The notes: generated by a model not told the origin, from the sequence alone. 64,000 nt of DNA from DATFVA01 sp963711455 (GCA_963711455.1 CAVQEH010000004.1:310001-374000); one strand, 5' to 3'. Shown: positions 1 through 9,120, counted from the first letter of the stretch. Made by a program: numbers and translations.

Positions 1-520
1 GAGGTAAATTGTAAGCCTTCTGAAGTCCCGGCCATCCATCTTTCCTATCCATAAACTCATTACTGAAACCAAACTTAAGGTCGGGATGTTTCTGTAAATC
101 TGATATTGAATTAATATTTAATTTGTTTGCCAGGCTCTTCTTCATTCCAATTGCATAGGTATCATTAAACCCGAGATAATTACTCATTTTAATATTTTTT
201 GAATTCAATATGCTAATCAGATCAGAATCGTTATTAATATTTTCTCCCGATAAAATTTCATGTTTAATTGTTCCTGTATACTCGGGATAAATATCAATAT
301 CGCCTTTTAATAATGCATCCCACAAAACACGGGTTCCGCCAATTTCTCTTTTATGAATAACATTGGGATTTACAGTCCGGGCAAGCTGTGAAGCTATCTC
401 TCCAAGGATAACAGACTCTGTAAATTTTTTAGAGCCGATTTTTATCGGATATTTTTCTGTCTGACCCATTAAGAATGATGGAATAAAAAGAATAATCAAT
501 ATGTGATTTAAGAATTTCAA
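1..520 (-). CDS. Glycine betaine/choline-type ABC transporter substrate-binding protein (partial, 3' end cut off)
   Basis: The frame opens with TTG at 520, directly after the stop codon of the upstream ATPase gene, and runs off the left edge, so about 173 codons are visible. The first ~20 residues form a signal peptide (hydrophobic stretch ending FLMGQT). The mature part begins with the KIGSKKFTES pattern and contains IGGTRVLWDALLKGDID followed by YPEYTGT, both hallmarks of the OpuBC/OsmF (OpuAC-like) binding proteins for betaine, choline or carnitine. The protein should bind the osmolyte in the periplasm and deliver it to a permease. No permease is visible; it is either fused to the missing C-terminus or lies beyond the window. 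An ATG 18 codons in is possible but would lose the signal peptide. Confidence 0.85.
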   Translation of the reverse strand, partial: MKFLNHILIILFIPSFLMGQTEKYPIKIGSKKFTESVILGEIASQLARTVNPNVIHKREIGGTRVLWDALLKGDIDIYPEYTGTIKHEILSGENINNDSDLISILNSKNIKMSNYLGFNDTYAIGMKKSLANKLNINSISDLQKHPDLKFGFSNEFMDRKDGWPGLQKAYNLP

Positions 521-1267
521 TTATTGCCCAAGAAGATTAATTGAGATGCGCTGTGCTTTTATAAATGTAGTCACAAATTGATCAGAAGGATTATTTAACA
601 TCGCATCAAATGTTCCCTGTTGAATAATTTCACCTTCCTTCATCAGCACGATTTTATCAGCAAAGAAAACGGCTTCATTTAAATCATGTGTAACAAGAAG
701 AACGGTCTTGTTTAATTTTCTAAATATTTCTTTAAGGTCAGTTTGTAAATTGTATCTTATTAAAGGATCGAGTGCGCCAAGAGGTTCATCAAACAGGAGA
801 AATTCGGGATTCAGCATAAGGGCACGCATAAGGCTGACTCTTTGTCTTTGTCCTCCCGATAATTCAGCAGGAAAATTTTTTAATCCCTCAAAAGGAAATT
901 TGGTGAGCAATGTTAATTCGGTTATTCTTTCTTCAATCTTTTGTTTTTGCCAGCCGAGATGCTCTGCAAGCAAGGATACATTTCCCTTTGCAGTAAGATG
1001 CGGAAACAATCCTCCTTCCTGAATAACGTATCCTATTTGCAAACGAATTTCTCTCAGATTTGACTGTGTCAGAGTTTTATCTTCAATTAATACTTCCCCC
1101 GAATCCGGTTTAATTAAACCCGTAATTATTCTGATTAAAGTAGATTTGCCGCAGCCGCTCGGCCCAATAAGCACAGTGGTTTTCCCGCCTTCAATCTGAA
1201 GTGAAATATTTTTTAATGCTGCGGTTGTATTGAAAGATTTAGAAATATTATTGAGGATGATTGACAT
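521..1267 (-). CDS. Glycine betaine/choline-type ABC transporter ATP-binding protein
   Basis: A 248-residue ABC ATPase with Walker A GPSGCGKST (residues 35-43), Q-loop near VIQEGGLFPH, signature LSGGQRQR (136-143), Walker B LLFDEP (157-162) and the switch histidine in LLVTHDLNEA. The FPHLTAKGNV stretch and the overall sequence match the OpuA/ProV/OsmV subfamily. There are no C-terminal CBS domains, which fits the short OpuBA/OsmV form. Its stop codon abuts the TTG of the substrate-binding gene, so the two are translationally linked. The transporter powers uptake of compatible solutes; substrate identity is inferred from the partner gene. Confidence 0.9.
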   Translation of the reverse strand: MSIILNNISKSFNTTAALKNISLQIEGGKTTVLIGPSGCGKSTLIRIITGLIKPDSGEVLIEDKTLTQSNLREIRLQIGYVIQEGGLFPHLTAKGNVSLLAEHLGWQKQKIEERITELTLLTKFPFEGLKNFPAELSGGQRQRVSLMRALMLNPEFLLFDEPLGALDPLIRYNLQTDLKEIFRKLNKTVLLVTHDLNEAVFFADKIVLMKEGEIIQQGTFDAMLNNPSDQFVTTFIKAQRISINLLGQ

Positions 1268-1306
1268 TCGTTATTATTAAGCAGCAATGGTGCTAAACCG
1301 GCTGAT

Positions 1307-2701
1307 TTAATTTTTAACAAGTATTCTATAATTCCATGGCAGAAGCTGCAGCCATTCATTCGATTTTATTTTTATTTTCTTTCCGGAAAACAGATTTCTG
1401 TATTCACCTGCAATTAAATTACTTCGGAGCTGTGTTTTTACTTTTTTACCTGACAAATTAAATATAGCATAAACTTCAGAACTGTCTTTATTTCTGACGA
1501 AAGCAATAACATTTGAATTGCTTGAATTCACCGGAATCATTTTACCGCCTTTTATACCATTCCACAATGCCGGAACTTTTTCTTTTTCATTTAAAAGACT
1601 TGTGTAAAGCGGTCTATACTTACTTTCTTTCCACTGGATCGTATCTTTATCAAAAAACCTCAACCGCTTATTCAATCCTGCTTCCTGCCCACTGTAAACT
1701 AACGGCATTCCTGAAATTACACATGTGAAAACATCGAATGTTTCAGCGGCTTTACCCATCCTTTCAAACACAGTTCCGTTCCATGAGTTTTCATCGTGGT
1801 TAGTAGTAAACCGCATTCTGTATGCATCCGGAGGATATATACTGTCTTCTTTTACAAAATAATCCTTTATCTCCTGAACACTTTTTTTCCCCTGCGCTTC
1901 ATCATTCATCAGGTGAAGCAATTCCCATGAATATGTCATATCAAAAGCTTCATGGAACTGCGGACCTTCTGCTTCGGCAAGCATAAAAACATTTTTAATT
2001 TTATCAAGCTCTGTCCGGGCGGCTTTCCAGAAATCAAGAGGAACCATTCCTGCAACATCACAACGGAACCCATCTATATTGCATTCCTCAACCCAGTACT
2101 TCATTGCATCGATCATATACTTCCTTAATTCCTGATTATCATAATTCAAATCGATAACATCATGCCAATCAGCAACCGGCGGGACAAAATTTCCAAGGGA
2201 ATCTTTAGTATAAAAATCAGGATGTTCTTTAACCCAAATGTTATCCCAGGCAGTATGGTTTGCAACCCAGTCAATGATAACATACATTCCCATTGAATGA
2301 ATAAGATTTACAGTCTCTTTAAAATCCTGCAACGTACCGAATTCCGGATTCACCTCTTTATAATTCTTTACGGAATAATAGCTGCCGAGAGAGCCCTTAC
2401 GGTTTTTTTCACCAATCGGATTTATCGGCATAAACCATATTATTCCTGCACCAAGATCTTTAAGTTCTTTGATATGAGAATCAAATGCTTTGAAAGTGCC
2501 TTCAGGTGTATATTGGCGCGTATTAACTTCGTAAATAGAAAGGTTATAGCTCCAGTCAGGATGCTTTACCGAAGTAATTTCCTGTGCGAAACAGTAGCTA
2601 TAGTAAAAGAGGAACAAAAATATTATAAAAACAGTCTTCTGAATTCGGATGAACATATATTTCTCAGGTAGTAATTTTATTGATACAAAATTCAGGAGCA
2701 A
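1307..2701 (-). CDS. Secreted alpha-amylase family (GH13) glycosidase
   Basis: A 464-codon frame; the likelier start is the internal Met at codon 16 (position 2656), which gives a classic signal peptide MFIRIQKTVFIIFLFLF... ending near CFAQ. The rest is a GH13 barrel: region I VIIDWVANHT, region II GFRCDVAG with nucleophile Asp215, region III around FMLAEAEGP with acid/base Glu243, and region IV TTNHDEN with Asp303 (numbering from 2701). A small C-terminal beta domain follows. It should hydrolyse alpha-glucans or maltodextrins outside the cytoplasm. The ATPase gene begins 39 bases downstream on the same strand, so co-transcription with the betaine transporter is possible. Exact substrate specificity cannot be read. 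Confidence 0.9.
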   Translation of the reverse strand: MLLNFVSIKLLPEKYMFIRIQKTVFIIFLFLFYYSYCFAQEITSVKHPDWSYNLSIYEVNTRQYTPEGTFKAFDSHIKELKDLGAGIIWFMPINPIGEKNRKGSLGSYYSVKNYKEVNPEFGTLQDFKETVNLIHSMGMYVIIDWVANHTAWDNIWVKEHPDFYTKDSLGNFVPPVADWHDVIDLNYDNQELRKYMIDAMKYWVEECNIDGFRCDVAGMVPLDFWKAARTELDKIKNVFMLAEAEGPQFHEAFDMTYSWELLHLMNDEAQGKKSVQEIKDYFVKEDSIYPPDAYRMRFTTNHDENSWNGTVFERMGKAAETFDVFTCVISGMPLVYSGQEAGLNKRLRFFDKDTIQWKESKYRPLYTSLLNEKEKVPALWNGIKGGKMIPVNSSNSNVIAFVRNKDSSEVYAIFNLSGKKVKTQLRSNLIAGEYRNLFSGKKIKIKSNEWLQLLPWNYRILVKN

Positions 2702-2757
2702 TTTAATAGAGGAAAATTAGAATGATGTGATTTTAACATTTCAAATTGATATAATTT

Positions 2758-4716
2758 CTATTCTTCTACCGAATGCTCTCCGCTTTGACTTTTATTTACT
2801 TCATTTAAAAATTCTTCCGTTGGAAAAATCCCGCCTTCTTTTTTCCCGGATGCAACAGCTTTTTCAATTTTAACTTTTTCTTTTATCAGTTCATATTTCT
2901 GAAGAAGCATCTGGCTCCTTGATATCTCTTCTAATAATTTTGTTTTTTTAGAAACAAGCTTTGTAATATATCCTCTCTGCTCCTCATGCTCAAGCTTACT
3001 CTGCCCGATTGAAGTCTGCAATTCAGATAATTCTTTCACCGATTCTGAAATTCTTTCTCTTGTAATATGAAGTCTGTCCTCGTATTCTGCAATTTCTTCA
3101 TCTATCTCATGCTTTTTAGAACGTGCTTTGTCAAAACGCTCACTCATATCACTTATAATTTCTTTCATATTATCTTCAATCGATTGCTTTTTGCTCATCA
3201 GGTATTCAGTTTCCATTCTTAAGCCATCATTTCTTCGAAGTACTTCGGTTGTTTTAGCTTCAAGAGAATTTAAGTCCTGACGTAATGTTTCCTTTTGTTC
3301 TTCAAGAACTTTCAGGGTACCCTGAAGAGAATTTATTTCTGCCTGTCTTAACCCGAGCACTCTTTCACTTTCTTCAAGGGCTGCAATCTTTTCGAATAAT
3401 GTCTGGTCCTTTTCACTAATTTCTTTTTCTTTATCCATTACCAGCTTTTCATAAAGTATTCTTTTGCGGCTGAGCTCACTCACCTCTTTACTATATTTCT
3501 GAAATACTTTACCAAACCTTTCTTCAAGTGCGGAATTTTCCTTTTCGATATCAGCTTTTTTCTTTTCAAGTAAGGGAAGAGTTTGTCTTAAAAGATCCGA
3601 CTGCTCTTTTAACTTCTCATAAATTGCTGCTTGTTCACTTACCGTTTTGGATAATTCTTTTTTAACAGCTTCAGATTTTTCTATTTCCTCTTCAAGTCCG
3701 TATAACTGCTCTTCAAGAGATACCAGTTCATCACTTAGCTCGTGGAGCTTCTTTGCTTTTGCCTCAAGCTCTTTGTTAACTTCCTGCAGTTTTACCTGAC
3801 CGGAATTTTTTTCATCGGAAATTTTGATATAATCATTTGATGCCTGGTAAATAGATTCCGTTCTTTTCTTTAATTCAGTATCTAATTCCCGGAGATCTTT
3901 GTTAAGCTCAGCTTCCTTCTCCTGTTTAAGAGAAATATTTTTTGTGAGCATATTCAAAATCTCATCCTGCGCTTTAATTTCCAGCTCTTTGTGAGAAACA
4001 CTATTTGACAGCTTTTCATCTTTTTCTTTTAGCTTTGCCACATTATTCAGAATTCTTAATTCCTCTTTTGTATAGTAATCCCTTTCCCTCTTTACCGCCT
4101 CGATACGTTTGTATAAATCTTTTAAATTGTTACGTTCCTCGATTTCTCTCTCCTTAAGATTTTCGACTTTTTTTATCAAAGAAGTGGCTTCTGTTTTTTT
4201 ATTGTCAATTCCTCTTAAAATTCTTAATTCACGTTCCCGCAATTCTTCAAGAATTATTTCTTCGTCATTTATTCTCTCTTCTTTATCAAACTTCTGTTCA
4301 TCGTTTTCCTTACGTAACAATTTGGAATTTTCATTTTCCCCGACAGAGTTAATATTTGTAGTTGAAGCTCTCTGCTTTATATTTTCTGATTCTTTCTTAA
4401 GATTTTCAATTTGATTTGTATAATCCATCAGGTTTTGCTGAAGCTCATTTTTTAAGCTGTTTAGTTCGGGGATTTTAAAGGAAAGATCAATTAATTCAGA
4501 TTCCTTGATTTTCTTGTCATTAATTAGAATCTGAATTTCATCCTGGAGATCTTTTTTTTGTTCATTTAAATCAGCAATCTCGATACGAAGCCGTTTCTGG
4601 ACTTCTTCCGTACTTGCGAATATTTCTTTCTGTTCAATAAAAATATTAAGCTGTTTTTTAAGTTCTTCATTTTCTCTTCTCAGGATTTCAACTTCTTTAG
4701 AATTAAAAAATGCCAT
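2758..4716 (-). CDS. Long coiled-coil protein of unknown function
   Basis: A 652-residue protein that is almost entirely heptad-rich coiled coil: very high Glu/Lys/Leu, from EILRRENEELKKQ at the N-terminus to LLQKYELIKEKVKIEKA near residue 620, followed by a short non-coiled tail ending SGEHSVEE. There is no signal peptide, membrane segment, Walker motif or other enzymatic motif. The start ATG gives MAFFNSKEVEILRR. It resembles filament-forming or scaffolding proteins in composition only; composition makes homology searches unreliable. It stands alone between the amylase gene and a small hypothetical gene, with 41 bases to the former stretch and a 292-base gap upstream. Confidence 0.8.
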   Translation of the reverse strand: MAFFNSKEVEILRRENEELKKQLNIFIEQKEIFASTEEVQKRLRIEIADLNEQKKDLQDEIQILINDKKIKESELIDLSFKIPELNSLKNELQQNLMDYTNQIENLKKESENIKQRASTTNINSVGENENSKLLRKENDEQKFDKEERINDEEIILEELRERELRILRGIDNKKTEATSLIKKVENLKEREIEERNNLKDLYKRIEAVKRERDYYTKEELRILNNVAKLKEKDEKLSNSVSHKELEIKAQDEILNMLTKNISLKQEKEAELNKDLRELDTELKKRTESIYQASNDYIKISDEKNSGQVKLQEVNKELEAKAKKLHELSDELVSLEEQLYGLEEEIEKSEAVKKELSKTVSEQAAIYEKLKEQSDLLRQTLPLLEKKKADIEKENSALEERFGKVFQKYSKEVSELSRKRILYEKLVMDKEKEISEKDQTLFEKIAALEESERVLGLRQAEINSLQGTLKVLEEQKETLRQDLNSLEAKTTEVLRRNDGLRMETEYLMSKKQSIEDNMKEIISDMSERFDKARSKKHEIDEEIAEYEDRLHITRERISESVKELSELQTSIGQSKLEHEEQRGYITKLVSKKTKLLEEISRSQMLLQKYELIKEKVKIEKAVASGKKEGGIFPTEEFLNEVNKSQSGEHSVEE

Positions 4717-5008
4717 GTCTTATTCTCCCGAAATATTTTTCCTATTACTTACCCTCATAAGTCGAACAAGGAAGATTGGATTTCTAAAAAACATTATAAA
4801 TAACTTATGAACTTAATTATTAGTAAGAAAAGTATCAATAAAAACTGGTTAGTCCAAAACAACGATGTTGTATTACCTGAAATGCGGGTGATCTGAGTTA
4901 AATTCTTTCAGGACGACTAATAGCAGGGTGAAGGAAAAACAAATAATTTATAAAGTTGGCGGATTTTCTACGAAAGACTGCGCGCGAAGTCAATTAAGAT
5001 ATAAACAC

Positions 5009-5359
5009 TCAATCATCAGACAGATTTTTTCTTTCCTGCTTGTACATATTCCTGATATTTATTTTCTGGATCTGTCTTTCGATTATCAAGTCTGCAAGCT
5101 TACCTGGAATTGGTTCCCTGTTTTTTCCTCCGAAAAGCTTATTTAATTTTTCTTCATTTACATCGATGCGATAAAGAATATTAATTAGTTTTTCATAATT
5201 AGTATCCAGAAGCTCTGCAATTTTTTTAGCCAGGTATTTTCTTAATTCATCCAGGTTGTCAAATTCATCCCTTGAAATTATTGATGAAAGGCCGGCTTTA
5301 TCAAAATCTTTTGATATAGTTTCAGATATTTCCACAACCTGATTTTTTTCTTCACTCAT
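5009..5359 (-). CDS. Small hypothetical protein (116 aa)
   Basis: A 116-residue, charged, helical protein beginning MSEEKNQVVEISETI, with a middle section LDELRKYLAKKIAELLDTNYEKLINILYRIDVNEEKLNKLF and a basic C-terminus. The LLDTNYEKLINILYRIDVNE pattern is reminiscent of small uncharacterised proteins often found in FCB genomes, but I do not recognise a named family. No signal peptide or membrane helix. It is followed 32 bases upstream by the DUF454-like gene on the same strand. About 290 bases between this gene and the coiled-coil gene (4717-5008) show no convincing gene, tRNA or riboswitch. Confidence 0.65.
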   Translation of the reverse strand: MSEEKNQVVEISETISKDFDKAGLSSIISRDEFDNLDELRKYLAKKIAELLDTNYEKLINILYRIDVNEEKLNKLFGGKNREPIPGKLADLIIERQIQKINIRNMYKQERKNLSDD

Positions 5360-5391
5360 TTAAAACCTCGGGAATTTTGTGTAGAAATATT

Positions 5392-5604
5392 TTATTCGAA
5401 ATATTTACCCAACCTTCTGCTGTTTTTTATTTTCCGGTTAAATGAAACTGATGATTTTGCAAAACAAAATGCAGCCGGAATAAGGAATATAAATCCCGGC
5501 ATAACAGGAATTATTAAACCTATTACTCCAATAATTGCAAATAAAATACCGCACCAGAAAAACAATATCTTTAATAATTTATTTGCAGAGGGTTCAACAT
5601 TCAT
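5392..5604 (-). CDS. Short DUF454 (YbaN-like) membrane protein
   Basis: A 70-residue membrane protein with one long hydrophobic hairpin. The segment GLIIPVMPGFIFLIPAAFCF followed by AKSS matches the conserved core of DUF454/YbaN inner-membrane proteins (G-iiPvlP----l-aafcFakss). It is shorter than YbaN (about 125 residues) because the usual third and fourth helices are absent, but it ends in a normal-looking RLGKYFE, so a compact family member is more likely than a truncation. Function of the family is unknown. It is the upstream member of a minus-strand pair with the 116-residue hypothetical gene. Confidence 0.7.
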   Translation of the reverse strand: MNVEPSANKLLKILFFWCGILFAIIGVIGLIIPVMPGFIFLIPAAFCFAKSSVSFNRKIKNSRRLGKYFE

Positions 5605-5664
5605 ATAAAGAATATAAACAGTAAGATTAAAAAACGAAAGAGTTTTTCAGCTAATTGAAGAAAA

Positions 5665-6285
5665 TTAATATTTAACTCTAATTTTTTTCACTAAAGCATA
5701 ACAGCCAAATGTGAAAAAAGGTGCGGCAAAGACATCAATAAAATAATGAACATGCTGTACAATTACACTTACCGCAATAATTACAGTGAGCAAAAGAAAT
5801 ATTTTTTTAAGAGATTTTTTCTCAACAACAAGATAAAGTAAAAATAAGGTGGCTGTATGACCTGAAAAAAACAGATCTTTTGTAAGCAATTTTCCTGTTC
5901 CAAAAAACTGAACGAAGGGATCGTTTAATGGAATCATATCCGGCGGTGGATTAAACGGGACCGTATACATTGCAATCATCCTGACAAGAATTAAAACGAA
6001 GTAGATCTGAATTGTGAAGGCAAGCTTAAGCGGATTCTTAATCAGGATTACAATGCCTGCAAGCAACGACAGGTAAATTGAGATAAAAATTAACCAGGTA
6101 AGATCAACCGGTTTTATTAATTTGAGCACAGGATCTTTAAATGAAAAACCTTCCCGCGCTTCAATAGAATTGAGGAAATCTGAATAAAAATATAAAACAA
6201 CAGCAAGAATTATTATTGAAAATAAAAGCTGATACTGTACACTTTTTAATTTATAATTTTCCTTCCAGGTTAAAGAACTACTCAT
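5665..6285 (-). CDS. PAP2-like / sphingomyelin-synthase-like membrane phosphatase
   Basis: A polytopic membrane protein with about six helices. The active-site pattern is FFSGHTATLFLLYL, then HVHYFIDVFAAPFF: the S-G-H-T and H-x3-D arrangement of the PAP2_C (sphingomyelin synthase-type) branch of lipid phosphatases. The open frame extends to 6348, but the Met at 6285 is preferred because it avoids overlap with the upstream esterase gene (ending at 6290) and begins MSSSLTWKENYK. It probably acts on a lipid phosphate or transfers a headgroup at the membrane; substrate is not readable. It is separated from the esterase stop by only 4 bases, so the two are likely co-expressed. Confidence 0.75.
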   Translation of the reverse strand: MSSSLTWKENYKLKSVQYQLLFSIIILAVVLYFYSDFLNSIEAREGFSFKDPVLKLIKPVDLTWLIFISIYLSLLAGIVILIKNPLKLAFTIQIYFVLILVRMIAMYTVPFNPPPDMIPLNDPFVQFFGTGKLLTKDLFFSGHTATLFLLYLVVEKKSLKKIFLLLTVIIAVSVIVQHVHYFIDVFAAPFFTFGCYALVKKIRVKY

Positions 6286-6289
6286 AGTT

Positions 6290-7021
6290 TTAAATATTGA
6301 TATTATCAAGAAAATAAGGGAGCATTTTCTTCCATGTAGGCCAGTCATGCGTCATATCATCTCCCCAGAGATCAAGCCAATGTGTAATATTTTTAGAATG
6401 AAGAATATCGGACAGCTTTTTTGAAGCCCCGGGATCTTCATAGGCACCCTGCCCGCTTGCAATAATAATATTTTTATTTTTCATGTTCGCAAGAATTTTT
6501 TCATCTATTAATCCCGGAAGGTAATCGACCGGAGAATTGAAATAACAGGTATCATCAAAAAAACCTTCGGTATAATATTTTAGATCATAAATTCCACTCA
6601 TTGCTATTACACCGGTAAAAAGATCCGGTCTTTTGAAAAAATTATTTGCGGCATGTAAAGCTCCGAGTGAAGCTCCAGTTGTTATAATAGGAACTTTCCC
6701 TTTGCAATTTTCGATGATAAAAGGAACCACCTCTTCAATAATATAATTATTATACTCCTGATGTCTTAATGCTTTTCGTGAAGGAGGTAAATCTTCGTTC
6801 AGCCAACTTTCCTTGTCTATTCCGTTGATAGAAAAGACTTTTAAAGTACCATTATTAATATGAACCGATATACTGTCAATTAAATTAAATCTTTCATATT
6901 CAAGGAAATCAGCCCCGGCGGTAGGAAACATTAAAAGCGCATACCCATAATGACCATAAACAGCTAATTCTATTTCTTTTTGAAGACTAGTGCTGAACCA
7001 TTTATGAATTTCTTTTTTCAT
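6290..7021 (-). CDS. Alpha/beta-hydrolase, putative esterase family
   Basis: A 243-residue cytoplasmic-looking alpha/beta hydrolase of the putative esterase (esterase D / enterochelin-esterase-like) family. The nucleophile elbow is TTGASLGALHA with Ser118; the likely catalytic histidine is His225 in MTHDWPTW near the C-terminus; the oxyanion region is LLMFPTAGADFLEYE. In many relatives the motif GAS-GG and HDW are kept in the same positions. The ester substrate is unknown. It is the first gene of a two-gene minus-strand unit with the PAP2-like gene. The 236 bases upstream (7022-7257) separate it from the divergent outer-membrane gene and must hold both promoters; I saw no strong consensus match there. 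Confidence 0.8.
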   Translation of the reverse strand: MKKEIHKWFSTSLQKEIELAVYGHYGYALLMFPTAGADFLEYERFNLIDSISVHINNGTLKVFSINGIDKESWLNEDLPPSRKALRHQEYNNYIIEEVVPFIIENCKGKVPIITTGASLGALHAANNFFKRPDLFTGVIAMSGIYDLKYYTEGFFDDTCYFNSPVDYLPGLIDEKILANMKNKNIIIASGQGAYEDPGASKKLSDILHSKNITHWLDLWGDDMTHDWPTWKKMLPYFLDNINI

Positions 7022-7257
7022 TTTCTCTTTTTGTTGTGTCCATAATTAAGATAAATTTCGCTATAATTTGGGTAATTTCAGACAATTTTCAAAGGCAGAA
7101 TATTTTTATTATTAATAAATAAAATTTCTCTTTACAATTAAAAAGTATTTTAATATTATAGTTCAGCCTTTGTTTTGAACTTAATTTTCCCGGGGACTAC
7201 AGCAAAATCTATTTTCAATGAACAGATAATTTTTATCAACCTATAGGAGCGGCCAAT

Positions 7258-7932
7258 ATGAAAAATTTATATGCTTTTTTATTTATACTCTTATATTGTT
7301 TCTATCCTGTTAATGCTCAGAACGAAACCTATAAACCGATTGTAACCGGTGGAATTATGGCAGGGTATACTGAAGGTTTTGGTCTTCAGGGAAATATAAT
7401 GATTTCTAATTTTGCACAGGACTTTCCATTATCTGCCAGATTTGGAATCGGGTATTCATCGCTGGATCCCGGAAACCCGGCAGATGCCCGGAGAATTTTT
7501 ATAAATGATGCCACTAACGGAGTTCCTGAAAAAAGCGGTACGGATTGGAATTTCCGCCTGGATTTGCTCTACAAGGTACATTTCTTAGAAATGAAAAGAT
7601 TTTATCTTTTCGGCGGAGCCAGATATTCTGCTTTCTCGGCAGAATTTAATTTTATTGATGGTAATGAATTCTTTAATATAAACAGCAATCAATGGGGATT
7701 AGGGTTCGGCGGTGAGAGTTATTTTATGTTAGTTCCTGGTTTCGATCTTGTGTTCTCTCTCGGGGCTGATTATTATTTTGATAGCATTATTGAAGGTCAT
7801 GATACTTCATACAGCCCTGATGGTCAGAACATAAACAGCAGAAGAGGATATACTTATTACGATGCTGACCAGGCTATAAACCAGCCTAAATTTATGGTAA
7901 GAGGACTGGTAGGATTTAATTTTAATTTTTAG
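7258..7932 (+). CDS. Outer-membrane beta-barrel-type protein
   Basis: A 224-residue exported protein. Residues 1-20 are a signal peptide with cleavage after NAQ. The mature part alternates aromatic/hydrophobic and polar residues with many Gly (GIMAGYTEGFGLQGN, FYLFGGARYSAFSAEFN, GLGFGGESYFML) and ends in the aromatic-terminated strand LVGFNFNF, the C-terminal signature of barrel proteins recognised by BamA. The start is preceded by TAGGAG at good spacing. The fold is OmpA/OmpW-like in appearance but no OmpA peptidoglycan-binding domain is present. Function unknown; probably a small barrel of 8-10 strands. Confidence 0.75.
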   Translation: MKNLYAFLFILLYCFYPVNAQNETYKPIVTGGIMAGYTEGFGLQGNIMISNFAQDFPLSARFGIGYSSLDPGNPADARRIFINDATNGVPEKSGTDWNFRLDLLYKVHFLEMKRFYLFGGARYSAFSAEFNFIDGNEFFNINSNQWGLGFGGESYFMLVPGFDLVFSLGADYYFDSIIEGHDTSYSPDGQNINSRRGYTYYDADQAINQPKFMVRGLVGFNFNF

Positions 7933-7940
7933 TTATAAGA

Positions 7941-7970
7941 AAAAGGGGCGGAACCTTCCGCCCTCTCTTT
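7941..7970. terminator. Bidirectional Rho-independent terminator
   Basis: Perfect 8-bp stem GGGCGGAA/TTCCGCCC (7946-7953 and 7956-7963) with a 2-base loop, flanked by an A run on the left and a T-rich run on the right. It lies in the 37 bases between the convergent outer-membrane gene and the decarboxylase beta-subunit gene and can serve both. Confidence 0.85.
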
Positions 7971-9118
7971 TACATCGTAAGCTTAAGTAAGAACCCCATT
8001 AAAATTCCTGCAGCCACAGCACTTCCTATAACACCTGCAACATTAGGCGCCATTGCGTGCATTAAAAGATGATTCGTCGGATCTTCTTTTAACCCAAGCA
8101 TTTGAGATACTCTTGCACTATCAGGTACAGCCGAAACACCTGCAGATCCAATTAAAGGATTAACTTTGTTGCCTTCTTTCAGAAAAACATTCATCACTTT
8201 TGCAAATATTACACCACCTGCAGTTGCAACTGCAAAAGATATAGCACCTAATACAAATATCAGAATTGAATGCGGTGTAAGAAATATAGTTGCCTGGGTA
8301 GAAGCTCCTACAGTGAGTCCGAGTAAAATCGTTACAATATCAATAAGAGCATATTTAGCTGTATCGCCAAGTCTTTTAGTTACGCCGCATTCCTTTAATA
8401 AATTTCCGAAGAAAAGCATTCCTAATAAAGGAAGTGCACCGGGTGAAATAAATGTTGTAAGCAGCATTCCAAAAATAGGAAACAGAATTTTTTCTATTCT
8501 TGAAACTGAACGGGCGGGCTTCATTCTTATCAAACGTTCTTTTCTGCTTGTAAGGAGTTTCATTATCGGCGGCTGAATAACAGGAACAAGAGCCATATAA
8601 GAATAAGCTGCAATAGCAATAGGTCCGATTAATTCCGGAGCTAATTTAGATGAAAGAAAAATTGCAGTAGGACCATCGGCGCCGCCAATAATACCAATGG
8701 CTGCAGCCTGCTGTTCTGAAAAGCCAAGTGATATTGCACCAAGAAATGTAACAAAAATTCCCACCTGTGCGGCTGCCCCTAAAAGCAGTAATTTCGGATT
8801 TGACAGCAATGCAGAAAAATCCGTCATTGCACCGATACCAAGAAATATTAAAGGGGGATAAATTCCTTTCAACACTCCATAGTACAGATAATTAAGTACG
8901 CTGCCGTTTTCATATATACCAATCTGCATCCCGACATTCTCGAGAAAAGGAATATTGCCTATAAGAATTCCAAATCCGATTGGAATTAATAAAAGAGGTT
9001 CATATTCTTTCTTTATAGCAAGATAAATGAACAGCAAACCCACAATGATCATAATAACATGACCAATAGTAATATTTGCGAAGCCGGTAAAGCTGAGGAA
9101 ATGCCTGAGACCTTCCAT
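7970..9118 (-). CDS. mmdB: Na+-translocating decarboxylase beta subunit (methylmalonyl-CoA/oxaloacetate decarboxylase type)
   Basis: A 382-residue polytopic protein of the OadB/MmdB/GcdB family, the membrane subunit that couples decarboxylation of carboxybiotin to Na+ export. Diagnostic segments are IIGGADGPTAIFLSSKLAP, which carries the essential Asp of the family, and LIGSAGVSAVPDSARV near the C-terminus. It has about ten membrane helices. The ATG lies two bases after the stop codon of the biotin-carrier gene, so it is the last gene of the six-gene operon. The mutase and epimerase upstream argue for methylmalonyl-CoA rather than oxaloacetate as the substrate; that is an inference from context. 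Confidence 0.93.
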   Translation of the reverse strand: MEGLRHFLSFTGFANITIGHVIMIIVGLLFIYLAIKKEYEPLLLIPIGFGILIGNIPFLENVGMQIGIYENGSVLNYLYYGVLKGIYPPLIFLGIGAMTDFSALLSNPKLLLLGAAAQVGIFVTFLGAISLGFSEQQAAAIGIIGGADGPTAIFLSSKLAPELIGPIAIAAYSYMALVPVIQPPIMKLLTSRKERLIRMKPARSVSRIEKILFPIFGMLLTTFISPGALPLLGMLFFGNLLKECGVTKRLGDTAKYALIDIVTILLGLTVGASTQATIFLTPHSILIFVLGAISFAVATAGGVIFAKVMNVFLKEGNKVNPLIGSAGVSAVPDSARVSQMLGLKEDPTNHLLMHAMAPNVAGVIGSAVAAGILMGFLLKLTM

Positions 9119-9120
9119 AG

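Noticed and set aside
2297..2671. A 124-codon frame antisense to the amylase gene
   Set aside because: Lies opposite a well-conserved GH13 gene, no ribosome binding site, and its translation has no protein-like features.
4717..5008. Possible tRNA or small RNA in the 292-base gap
   Set aside because: No T-loop GTTCRANYC sequence or cloverleaf pairing could be found on either strand.
7022..7257. Sigma-70 promoter for the outer-membrane gene at TATAATTTGGG (about 7062)
   Set aside because: The TAnnTTTG spacing is off by one base and no TTG lies 20 bases upstream; too weak to list.
8166..8576. A 136-codon frame antisense to the decarboxylase beta subunit
   Set aside because: Shadow of a membrane protein gene read on the opposite strand; composition is a reflection of the coding strand.
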